From assembly GCA_014529385.2 (NCBI GenBank), contig CM043953.1, positions 78,484,872 through 78,548,871 on the forward strand: a stretch of 64,000 nt of DNA, in the 5' to 3' direction. This document shows, one piece after another, positions 53,817-64,000 of this stretch. The notes beneath the pieces were generated by a model, which made no database searches, had not been told where the DNA came from, and worked only from the letters and a program-made list of their open reading frames with translations. How positions within the stretch are numbered: position 1 is the stretch's first letter; each line of letters opens with the position of its first letter. Position numbers and translations under genes: made by a program. Source of the DNA: Adiantum capillus-veneris (taxonomy: Eukaryota > Streptophyta > Polypodiopsida > Polypodiales > Pteridaceae).

Positions 53817-56477
53817 TCAGTGAGTGAGGTTCTCAGGTTCTCTAGTGGTTTTCTTAGCTTGAGCTCTAGTAACAACTTGCGTTGGTATCAGAGTTTCATT
53901 TTCAGACCCACTGCTGGTAGGAATAGTTTCTAGCATATTCAATGTCGTCTTTTGCACTTTGTTTGGATTCTTTGAACAATCCTCAATGAAGTGAGTAACC
54001 CCACACTCAGTGCAATAAGCGTTAATTCTAATGATTTCCGTATGTGGACAAACATTCATCAGATGGTCACCTCCACACTTGTAACAGGGTCCTAGTGCTG
54101 GTCTTGGTCCCATTTGATTCGTCCTTTGTGGATAGGATGGTCTTTGTCCTGTTAACCCTCCATGAGCTATGAACATCAACGTCCTTGCGTCCAAATTGTA
54201 CCTCTCTTCATCAGAAGCACTTGTAATTGTTGGTATTCCAACATTCCCAATCATGCCCCATGGTTCTGGTTGTTTGGGTTCTTCTGGTGGGTAATACACA
54301 GTTGGAGACATGTGTGCACCAGATTCTTCATAATAGGCTTGAACAGGCACTAAGGCTTGTTCTTCCTGATTCTCTAAGGTTGGTGCATATCTAATGCCCA
54401 CTGGTCTTGCTCCTGGTAAAGGTGGTTGTTGTCCCAATACCGGTTGCGGTCTTTCTATCCCCATAGGTCCTGGTACATTTCTTGTTGGGTATCGAGGTAC
54501 TGGATGTACTTGAGGTGGTGCTAATTGAGCAGGAGGTGCATACTGACGCTCCCTTACATACCCTTTGTTGTAATAGCACTCCTCTGTTGGATGGTTTGTC
54601 CATTTTTGTTCAATAGCACACCATTTCAGTATTTTTGGCAATGGTTTTTGGTATGGTGCCATCCTTTTTAGAGCATCTTCTATCAGTTGCTCTACATTTG
54701 GCATGGTTGTTGTTTGAACATTCTTTTTAGTAGTAGTATCGCTCGCTACGAAAGAAGAGCTACTGGATGCGAAATCTGTATCTGCTGACACCTCTCCATA
54801 AACCGTACAGTTATCCACTAAGTACAATGCTTCTCTCGTCACTTGCTCGAAACTTGTACAAGCTTTCAAGTGCAAGTCCTTCTTGAGAGTGTCGTTCCTC
54901 AGTCCCTCAATAAAGAGAACAGATAGTCTTTCATCTTGTGGTCGTTTAGGTACTGGACATCTCTCAATGTATTGTTTGAAGCGAAGTGAAGCTTCCTTCA
55001 CTTTTTCGTGTTCTCTCTGTTTAAAAGCATATATTTGTGAGACCGTATTGTGCTTAATCCCTCGTTTTGAGAATTCCTCAGCAAACTCTCTTAGCAAATG
55101 GTCAATGTCATGGAATCCCCCTATGTTCAGTGGTTGAAACCATGTCAATGTCGTACCTTCTAGAGTAAGACCAAATCCCTCGTATTGTGTATGGAAATCT
55201 GTTATCTGCTCAGCTCTTAAGACTTGCTTAAAGAGTGACACATGTGCATACGGATCTCCTAAACCACCATACTTCTTTGGCATACACTTGGCTACTTGAG
55301 ATGGTCTCATACGTCTATGGTCTACTACCAATCTCATTGCTCCTGTGTCCCGGCTAAAGCTTTCTCTAGCATCATGGACTTCATGGGTTACCCTTGTCGG
55401 TTCCCCTGCCCTGAATCTACTACTAGGAGGTAATTGTGATGGTTTCGCTTCGAACCTTGGACCTGGAGTGGTATATGTGGGGATTGGAACTGCACTACCT
55501 CGATTCGTATCCATTGACTCTCTGGAATGTAATGATCCCATTGGTCCGGGCTTCGAGTACTGAGGTTGACTAAAAGAGTCAGTAGCCTGAGTTCTTTGTC
55601 CTCCTGTCATCATTGGGTTTTGCCCTCCATTTGTTGGTGCTGGTCTTTGTGAGCTAGAAGTAACATAATACTGATGTAGTGGTCCCCCAAAGTATGTATA
55701 TCCTTCTAATTCTTTCTTGCCCATTGTTGAGTATTGCCTCCCATACTTGTCGTAAGCGGCAATTTTCACTTCCGATCCCTCTGTGTAGGTAAAGACATAA
55801 AGTCTTTTTTGGTCTGTCAACTCTCCGGTGTAGGGTTCTTCACATCTATAATAGAGATCTTGCTCCCCATTATTATATTTGTATAGCCCCACATAGATGT
55901 TATCAGTGTTGATCCTTGTAGTTTCATTCTCTCTTCTTAACCTCGCATCAGGGAAGTTCATTATTGGTGCTTTCTCCTTGAGTTCTTCATCTACTTTGGC
56001 TTTGGTGCCCATCAATCCCCACTTGTCCACAATGTTAGGGTTTAGGACTACCAAGTACATGGTACCCTCGTCATCTAGATATCTATCTCCGCTATAGCTC
56101 ACAGGCACTAAGTCCTTGAACTCACTAGGTCTATCTTCTATCTTCACACAATAGCGGTCCATTCCATCCTTGTAGATCTTGGCACCTTGCTCATTGTCGT
56201 ACTGATATTTTATGAACAATAGATTCATTGTGGCGGAAGGGCTTGATGATCCTGCTGCCATATTTTCTCTGTTGTTCAGGTTCAAGTGTTCCAAGTGTTC
56301 AGTGAAAATCTCGTAAGATCTCTCCGAAGAAGTATCAGAAATACTTCCTTCAAAGATCGGCTCTAATGGTTGCACCCAACTTTGGTTTACACTCCCCTCG
56401 GTTGATAAGACACTTGCTTGTTCCCCTTGTTTTGGTTGGTTATTCTGGAGATTCCTGCCCGATCTCAAATTCATCAA
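53817..56477 (-). CDS. gag of copy C
   Basis: 886 codons. Residues 85-275 form an N-terminal region found also in copies B and D (NPNIVDKWGL). 276-410 is Pro/Gln/Ser-rich linker. 411-560 is the retrotransposon capsid core (AHVSLFKQVLRAEQITDFHTQYEGFGLTLEGTTLTWFQ). 600-790 is Pro-rich. Two zinc knuckles lie at 798-810 (CYKCGGDHLMNVC) and 822-834 (CTECGVTHFIEDC), both CX2CX3HX4C, one residue shorter than the usual CX2CX4HX4C. Ends TREPENLTH. Starts MMNLRSGRNL, common in Athila-type gag. It lies 167 bp downstream of palindrome array C1. Forms the particle and packages RNA. Confidence 0.9.
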   Translation of the reverse strand: MMNLRSGRNLQNNQPKQGEQASVLSTEGSVNQSWVQPLEPIFEGSISDTSSERSYEIFTEHLEHLNLNNRENMAAGSSSPSATMNLLFIKYQYDNEQGAKIYKDGMDRYCVKIEDRPSEFKDLVPVSYSGDRYLDDEGTMYLVVLNPNIVDKWGLMGTKAKVDEELKEKAPIMNFPDARLRRENETTRINTDNIYVGLYKYNNGEQDLYYRCEEPYTGELTDQKRLYVFTYTEGSEVKIAAYDKYGRQYSTMGKKELEGYTYFGGPLHQYYVTSSSQRPAPTNGGQNPMMTGGQRTQATDSFSQPQYSKPGPMGSLHSRESMDTNRGSAVPIPTYTTPGPRFEAKPSQLPPSSRFRAGEPTRVTHEVHDARESFSRDTGAMRLVVDHRRMRPSQVAKCMPKKYGGLGDPYAHVSLFKQVLRAEQITDFHTQYEGFGLTLEGTTLTWFQPLNIGGFHDIDHLLREFAEEFSKRGIKHNTVSQIYAFKQREHEKVKEASLRFKQYIERCPVPKRPQDERLSVLFIEGLRNDTLKKDLHLKACTSFEQVTREALYLVDNCTVYGEVSADTDFASSSSSFVASDTTTKKNVQTTTMPNVEQLIEDALKRMAPYQKPLPKILKWCAIEQKWTNHPTEECYYNKGYVRERQYAPPAQLAPPQVHPVPRYPTRNVPGPMGIERPQPVLGQQPPLPGARPVGIRYAPTLENQEEQALVPVQAYYEESGAHMSPTVYYPPEEPKQPEPWGMIGNVGIPTITSASDEERYNLDARTLMFIAHGGLTGQRPSYPQRTNQMGPRPALGPCYKCGGDHLMNVCPHTEIIRINAYCTECGVTHFIEDCSKNPNKVQKTTLNMLETIPTSSGSENETLIPTQVVTRAQAKKTTREPENLTH

Positions 56478-57860
56478 TTCCCCTAAAGGACTTTAACTTT
56501 TCCGTCTCGGCAATTTTTTTTCCTCAAGTTTTTGTGGTCAGAATTGATCCAAACTGATTGATACTTGGTCAATTGTTTAATCTTGTCAGTTGGACAACTT
56601 CTGTTTCATCAAGTGAGAATTTTGTTGCAGTTATGCTGAAAAAGACATTATACGCGTATGATGTCTTTTTTTCACAGATTTAGACTATTTTGGTTATGCT
56701 CACTCTCAGTAGCCCCCTTATGCTCTTTCCACTCACAAAATTCAGTTTGAACTCTGTTTGAGCAAGTTATGGCTAATTTAGGCTTTTGACTTGTTTTTTG
56801 GGTCAATTGTGATCCAAATGGGATGAAACTTGAAATATAACCTCTAGACAGCTATTACAATGGATCTGTGTTGGCAAAGTATCAAAATATATCCAAAATT
56901 AGGTCAAAGACATCATACGCGTATGATGTCTTTTTCATCAATTTGGGTCAAAACTTGATATTTATGCTTCCTACAGTGCTTGTAACAATCTTGTCAGGTC
57001 AGATATAAAAAATAAGCAGTGGATGTGCCAAAAGACATTATACGCGTATGATGTCTTTTTTCCCAGATTTTGACTATTTTTGGTTTTAAGCCTTCTCCAA
57101 TGTTTATAATTGAGTTTCAAGTGTTTTTGTCAGGTTTGAATGTAAAAACAAGATCTGAATCCAAAATTTCCTATTCTTTGCGTTTCTTGGACTCCGACTT
57201 GTCTTTTTGGGTTTCTTTGAGTGTTAATGCTCTTGTTTTAAGTTGAAATTAGGGTATAACTCCCCTTTTGAACACTCTGGTAAAGTCAAAATTTTTGTTT
57301 TGGTCTCTGTTTGGTCATTTAGACATCATACGCGTATGATGTCTAAAGTTGCAGATTTTCAGTTTTTTGGCACAGAATCCTTCCTAAAGCTTCCTCTAGT
57401 GCTCAGCAACTCCCATGTACACAGAAAATTTCTCTGACTTTTGTTTATTGCAAGTTTCACTACTAACTCGACGGTTTAGTGATCTAACATGCAATCAACC
57501 ATATCAAGCAAATACTCCAATGATTACTAGCTCCAGATCAGGATCAAATGAAGTCCTACCTAAGCTATTCTTAATCATAAAATGGGTTTGGGAATTGTGA
57601 TTTTAAAGAGATCCACTGTCACTCACGGACTAGCAAATTCTTCTTCTATCAACAACTACTCAACACCAACAAAACAACAACAAATCTAAGCTAAACTAAA
57701 AATACTGTCAACACTGAAAACCCAGGAATACCCCACTTCCTAGTATCTCTCGAGATCTTCGGAGTCTACCACTCCTAGATCTTTTCTAACTAAAGTATAC
57801 AAAGTAGTTTATACGACTCACCTCATAGGATTAGTCTAAGGTCACCTACTTAGGGCTCTC
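56478..57860 (-). other. gag leader of copy C
   Basis: 1.4 kb noncoding between primer-binding site and gag. Carries palindrome array C1. It shares short text with the third-ORF leader around the palindromes, including an identical run from a palindrome through TCTTTTTCATCAATTT (45451 and 56909). Confidence 0.7.
56644..57343 (-). repeat. Palindrome array C1, same palindrome as C2
   Basis: Sites at 56644-56665 (one change), 56909-56930 (perfect), 57034-57055 (one change, same as the first) and 57322-57343 (perfect). Spacing 265, 125 and 288 bp, closely echoing the 283/135/284 pattern of C2. Confidence 0.95.
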
Positions 57861-57861
57861 G

Positions 57862-57879
57862 TCCCCGGCAAAGGCGCCA
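57862..57879 (-). other. Primer-binding site of copy C
   Basis: Minus strand TGGCGCCTTTGCCGGGGA, two bases after the LTR. It matches the Athila-type tRNA-Asp site (TGGCGCCGTTGCCGGGGA) at 17 of 18 positions; the reference is from memory. Confidence 0.85.
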
Positions 57880-58505
57880 AATGTTAAGGCGGTTATGCCG
57901 CTAGCGGAAGCTAAATAGCGAGAACTCAACCAACAACAAAATTTGTCAGACGAAGACGAAGCTTGACCCGCAAGAGCATGGAAACAACTAGGTGGGTGTC
58001 AAATCACCTACTCGACCTTCTAATGACAATCACTACTAAGGAAATCAAATCTAAGTTCTAAAATACGCAAGTGACTGAAATCCGTACTACGAACGAATGC
58101 TATACGAAACAGGATCTAGAATCATTGAATCGATCTCAAACTCAAGGGGAAGTCTATACACTAGGTAAGAACAACACCCTAAAGACTTGAACTGCAAAAT
58201 CAACCTATAACCACTCCGTGCGGTAAACGCGTATGAAGACAGGCTGAAAAATACAGGTGATCGAAACTTGACCCCGATGGTACTAATGTGTAGCTCTACT
58301 CGTTGTGGTTCTATAGATATGCTGCACGCTCTATTCCGACACACAAGTTGGAAGAAAACTCACACCGAAGCTCGTAGGAACTTACCACACATAGAAGCCG
58401 ATAGCCCGCACTCTTGGTATCAGTGCGTAGCTCTCGCCGTTGCTAACACAATGGCGGTGTCGCTTCTCCAATGGCGGCTCCGTAGCTCGCGTAGCAAGTA
58501 GATAA

Positions 58506-58614
<109 letters not shown>

Positions 58615-58682
58615 ACACAGTCACGGCGCTCAAAAAACTCACTTTGATTAATAATCTGAATCCCTTAGGTTACAAAACTTTC

Positions 58683-58693
58683 GCTTATATACC
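58683..58693 (-). promoter_or_regulatory. TATA box in LTR of copy C
   Basis: Minus strand GGTATATAAGC. It is placed upstream of the GA tract and primer-binding site, as expected for the U3/R boundary. Confidence 0.55.
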
Positions 58694-58799
58694 TCAGCCT
58701 TCGAGGTGAGAACATCTCTAACTAATTACATCAGCAAGTGAAATTACTTCGGGATTACAAGCTGGAAACTCAATGGAGTCCCGTTACTTAATGAATGGC

Positions 58800-61650
58800 T
58801 CAATTCAGAATCAATGTCGGAAAGACATTTATTACAATCAATGGTTACAAAAATGATGAGTGTGAGCAAAAATGTGGGTGTGATCCTCTGCAGGCTCAAC
58901 AGTGTATCACTAGAAATTAACACAAGGGAGATGGCCCATGCTCTTAAGTTACCAAATGCAAGCAAACCCACACAAGCTAATGTAGATGAAGTAAGTATAT
59001 TCTTGAATCAAGATAAGCATTCCATAAAGAAGAGAAAATCTAGAGCACAAGGCATTCCAGTACAACACTAGAATGCACACTAGTGTACAGATTTATTACT
59101 AAGGTGATCAGTCTCAAACACAACCCAATGTACATTTTTTAAAGGATTTTTGCAATGTTATTAGCCAAGATTCTTGAGTTAGAGGCTAGCATCAATATCA
59201 GTCAATTTCTCTACACCAGTTATCCAGCAGATGGCTAAGGCCAAGTCTCAAAACCTATTCAAGGCTTGGTAGGTTTGGAAATTCCTTTATTGGGCACACT
59301 CTTCCCCACATCACTCCAATGTACATACTGTCAAGGACAAAGCAGCACGTGATAAGATACATAATATCAATTCATCGTCTACTACCATATACATTTCCTA
59401 TGACAATATGAGAGACTAATCAGAAACATTCAAACACCATCACACAAGGGTGTGCAACCGCTATTCAGTCAATTTGGAACACCATAGTTAATTCCATAGG
59501 GAAAATGATGGAAGCCATCAAGTATCTGTCTCCAGCACAGAACGAGACATTGTAAAAGAGGAACTACACAAGACTAAGGCATATTTCGAAGATGAAAATG
59601 TAAAGAAAATTCTTGAATGATAGCAAAGTGCAAGGATGATATCAACCCTAGAGAAGAAAATCGACAAGATTACTGCCAAAAATTGTGAAGGAGGAAGAAA
59701 ACAACATTGCCCAATAGTCACCCGAGCGTTTCAAGTCATTGTTGAATGCAAAGAGATCTCACTATAGAAGCCTTTATCAAAATCATGACTTACTAAAAAA
59801 GGCCATCGTTGAGAAATACATTTACCACTCTTTGGTCTGGATAGTGGATGCAAATTGGAACTTAACTCACAATTCGAATGATCTAGAAAAGATCATCGAA
59901 TACATCCAATTATATTTGTAAGATAAGACCAAGGAGTACACTACTGCACTGGTGAATGAGGCCATTTTTTACTACCTCAATAATCAAAAAAAGATAGATG
60001 AATATTATGATAAGGATGAGGACAAGCAGGAGGATGAAGCAGTGGACCATCACCACCAAGAGGATGATGATGATGACAACGATGATGATTCTTCATCCCC
60101 AAGCTCAACTGTAGGAGGCCACTAGAGACCAAGGTTTGGATCAAGAAAAGGAAGGAAATACTAGGAACCAACAACCATCTACAAGTATTGATTCTCAGTA
60201 GCAAAATCCACCAACCAACCAATAGTAGTTGGACCATAGACTGCTCAGCGTTCTCAGCAACGGTAAGCACATTGTCCTTGACTCTAATTCTAATTTTGAT
60301 TCTGATCATACACACTCCACTGATCTACTGACACTCAAAAAAATCTTGAGAAAGTAAAAAACTCTCCAGATACATGAATTTTTACATGATGACACTATAT
60401 ATTCTAATCTAGAGAAATTCCAAATGTTATATGTGGATGTTAGTAGGATGGTGTTGGATTGGAAGGCAACGAGCTACCACAATCAGCAAGTTTGTAAATT
60501 GCCTCCACATCCAAGATGTGTACAAGTGATGGAAAGAGTCCCAGAGTGGTGCATCACCACTGATGATGTGGTGATCAACCTTGTTCTATAAAACTTTTCC
60601 ATTGATAATCTGAAGTGATTGGGCGTACAGTTATAGATTTTGCTAGGTACAAAACCCACATACCAATGTATGAAGGACATAAGGGTTCACATCCAAGAGG
60701 TGTTAATTTAAATGCATAGTACCAAAGGAGTATTATATGAGAGAATTAATGCTCTACTTGAAAGCAATGCTACCAGCAATAGAGGGCCGAAGACTCAAAT
60801 GACCCTAAGGGAACCAAAGATCAGTCTCAAAAGTCTAATTCATCAAGTCCGAATTACTCGAATGATGATGCAGCAGGAAAACCAAAAAAATATGAACTTT
60901 CTAGAATTTGTTTCAAATTTCTGGTTTTAGTGTATGCCATTCCAGCTAAGGAGGTGGAGCTCCCAAGATTTTCCCAACACTCTACCCCACACATCCTAAA
61001 TCAGTAGACCAATAAAGTTATATCAAGATAATTTATGATTTTGGAGATTGGTATGAACAATACTGAGTGGACGGCCTAGAATTATGCGGTCATCGAGACT
61101 CTAAAGAAGGACCACACAACTAACCTAATTCAAGGACTTCAAAATTTTTAACTGAAGATGGGCTAGTGGAGCGTACATATCTACAGGCTAATAAAGATTA
61201 CTAATCAGCTACTACAGCTTAGAGTGGAAGCCTCCAACATCCCTGAAAAGGAACTAGCCAACAAAGCATCCTTTGTACTTTAGTTCAAAAAGATGGCTGA
61301 AATTATTCTGGAAGCCAGATTCAAGTGCAATCAGCCATTACCTCACGGTTGGTGGATGCACATTGCTTCATACAATCACAAACAAGCCAGAGCCCAGCTC
61401 ACTAGGGTAAGAGGACACTCTATGACCCTAATGCGAAATCTTGGAATGCACTTATTCCATATGAATTTGAAATGAAGACTATAGAAAAATATCAATTGGA
61501 GCAAGAGGCAATGTACTAACTAATTCAAAAGGAGAATGTTGGTCCAAGTGTCCCAAAACCATTCAAAATCTTGCAAAACCCCCTAAGAAGAAGGCACCAA
61601 AATTCAAGAAAAGAGGGAAGGAATGTAGAAGGCGAGAATGACCACTTTGC
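58800..61650 (+). pseudogene. Unidentified decayed coding region
   Basis: Protein-like frames on the plus strand with many breaks: 58814-59071 (VTKMMSVSKNVGVILCRLNSVSLEINTREM); about 59490-59680 (MMEAIKYLSPAQNETL, STLEKKIDKITAKN, coiled-coil-like); 59739-59921 (RSHYRSLYQNHDLLKKAIVEKYIY, LEKIIEYIQLYL); an acidic run at about 60058-60100 (EDDDDDNDDDSSS); 60712-60930; 61293-61475; 61571-61786. Residue composition and phase continuity suggest one former long gene or a gag-like ORF of another element. I recognise no domain. Confidence 0.35.
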
Positions 61651-61737
61651 AGGTGGTTGGACGGAAGCTTCAAGAGACCTTAACTATGGACATTTACCAC
61701 CAGTTACAGTGCACAGTCAATCGGAGTCCAATCGGGA

Positions 61738-61753
61738 GCCTATAAATAGGGTC
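61738..61753 (+). promoter_or_regulatory. TATA box downstream of the unidentified region
   Basis: GCCTATAAATAGGGTC is a good plant TATA element. It directly follows the decayed coding region, as in the LTR of an element transcribed left to right, but no second LTR copy was found. Confidence 0.4.
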
Positions 61754-61799
61754 CACTTCTTCATTTTGAGGATACTTAAAACTTGAGGTTGAATACTTG

Positions 61800-62732
61800 G
61801 CTTGAGTTCATTCATGCATCATAATCCTTTGTATCTTTTATCTTGGAGTTGTTGCACTCTTGTAATCTAATTACACACTAAACTCATGTCTCATTATTGT
61901 ACTTTTTCCGTTTTGAATATACAATCCCAGTTCCAATGTTCATTTCCATTTCCAGTTCTAGTGTTCGGTATCATTTTTAGTTTCAATTTTGTCTTTGATT
62001 TTGTCTTGTCCAAATTGAGGTCTTGTACTAATCTAACTCTAACTACCAACCTGCAATAACTGATTGAAAATGTTCAACTCATTCCAAGAGTATAGACACA
62101 ATGGTAATAGCTCAAAGTGAAAATGATTCATTAGAGAATATCCTCTTAAGTAGGCTTAGTGCTTTACAATAATTGACTAGAGAGGCTGCATCCTCTTGTT
62201 ATTGGACCATGTCATCATATCATCTTTCCTAAGTGGCTAGAGGGCTTCTCCATATGGTGCCACAAGTCGGGCTTACCCTGAGAGATCTTGTTTTACAATT
62301 TTTCATTTGATGCCTATAGGTATGCTATGTAAACAATAATGTTCTCTCCAATTAGGCATTAGTTGGGCATTCTGGGAGTGTTTCAAGTAATAGAATCAAC
62401 CTCTTTTTCTTGCAAAAAAAACAAGGTGATGAAGCACGCTGCTAAGGGAAGGAGAGGATGAGATTTATGGAGAGTGCCTAAAATCACCTAGAATTTTTGT
62501 TGTAATCTAATATAAAATTATATTATCCATTATACATACATAATCACATTTATGATTTACCAAAATACTCCTCTAATTTGTCAAAATTCCCAAAATACCC
62601 CTTGTTGTGAGATGAAATATCTCCAAAGCTGAAGTCTTCACGTGGGCCTTCAAAAGACAAAAAAGTGACTATTGAGGGGTCATGAGTTAAAAAATCTATT
62701 TTAAAAAGGTAAAAACTCATAATGATCTCTAG

Positions 62733-62733
<1 letters not shown>
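61800..62733. other. No gene recognised
   Basis: AT-rich sequence after the TATA box, without coding domains. Could include the remainder of an LTR; nothing firm. Confidence 0.4.

Positions 62734-62809
<76 letters not shown>
62734..62809. repeat. (GA)n microsatellite
   Basis: About 76 bp of GA repeat, seen directly. Confidence 0.95.
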
Positions 62810-62810
<1 letters not shown>

Positions 62811-63236
62811 TCATGTTTAAAAGAAACCTTTTTACTTAACCCTTAATGTAAATGGTAGATTTAAAAAATTTAAGCTATTAATTTCTATTTATGATTCAAA
62901 GTGTGCAAACTTCGTCCATAAGAATTAAAGTACAAAAAATAAAAATGGGTAACTATCAGTTTTAATTAAAAATTTACTTACAAAGCTTAGAAATTCACAT
63001 TTTAAAAAATTTGGAGCTATTAATTCTTTGCGTATGGATTATAGAGAACCTCATCAAAAGGGTTCTAAAAGTTTGTCTCTTTACAATGCATCTTGCTCTA
63101 TCTCATTTGCCATGGAGGGAGATTAAGCCTTAAAGAATCATGCATATCACTATATAAAAGTACTCTTTTACAAAAAAAACACATCCAAACATATTGAAGA
63201 AACTTTTTCTGAACTAGTTAATGTATCTGAGAAGAT

Positions 63237-64000
<764 letters not shown>

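Noticed and set aside
53240-53827. 195-codon plus-strand frame opposite pol
   Set aside because: Shadow of the pol frame; hydrophobic-looking text comes from antisense reading of a charged protein.

Overview
The window looks like intergenic heterochromatin of a large-genome land plant, probably a seed plant. I find no intact host gene, rRNA or tRNA gene. Nearly everything recognisable is LTR-retrotransposon sequence in different states of decay, with long CT/GA and TA microsatellites and AT-rich filler. The evidence is retrotransposon protein domains (Ty1/copia and Ty3/gypsy), plant-type primer-binding sites (initiator tRNA-Met type and an Athila-like tRNA-Asp type), LTR pairs, and coding frames broken by stops and frameshifts. 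The species cannot be named from this sequence.

Layout: (1) 1-4735, minus strand: 3' two-thirds of a large Athila-like Ty3 element (copy A): integrase tail, second retropepsin, tryptophan/basic tail, inter-ORF leader and a decayed third ORF. (2) 4736-7600: no gene seen. (3) 7605-10478, minus: 5' half of a Ty1/copia element with its 5' LTR. (4) 10722-11236 plus 24791-25083: one Ty3 reverse-transcriptase relic cut in two by a nested 13.5-kb Ty3 element (11237-24785) with 2.8-kb LTRs and a decayed gag-PR-RT-RH-INT. A 545-bp insertion and a 249-bp MITE-like insertion sit inside that element. (5) 25084-26880: unassigned. (6) About 26880-37862, plus: copy B, an Athila-like element that lost most of pol but keeps gag and the third ORF through to the polypurine tract and 3' LTR. 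(7) 37863-41470, plus: copy D, leader and gag start of a related element joined directly to the LTR of copy B. (8) 41481-42240: dense array of 18-bp palindromes. (9) About 42250-58700, minus: copy C, the best preserved element, with gag (886 aa), pol (2017 aa) and a third ORF. (10) 58800-61650: unidentified decayed coding sequence on the plus strand, then a TATA box. (11) 61800-64000: filler with long GA and TA repeats.

The most unusual feature is shared by copies B, C and D. Each carries, in the leader before gag and (in B and C) again in the leader before the third ORF, a set of units spaced roughly 260-300 bp, each with a palindrome of about 22 bp. Unit text is recognisably related between copies, but the palindrome differs by copy: C has GACATCATACG plus its reverse complement, B has GTAAATAATC / GATTATTTAC arms, and D has GATAATAAGCA plus its reverse complement. 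A fourth palindrome (GTATGCTAATTAGCATAC) fills 41.5-42.2 kb. Within one element both arrays use the same palindrome. The symmetry is kept while the sequence changes, which suggests a dimeric DNA-binding site or an RNA/DNA secondary structure that changes in step at all sites of an element. A speculative parallel is the protein-motif co-evolution of plant anti-silencing systems.

The copy C pol is also unusual: a retropepsin-like domain before RT, a tandem duplication of the integrase H2C2 zinc module (about 125 aa per unit), a second retropepsin-like domain after the integrase, and a tail of repeated Trp/Lys motifs. The third ORF combines an N-terminal globular region with a long coiled coil. 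In copy B it runs to just before the polypurine tract.
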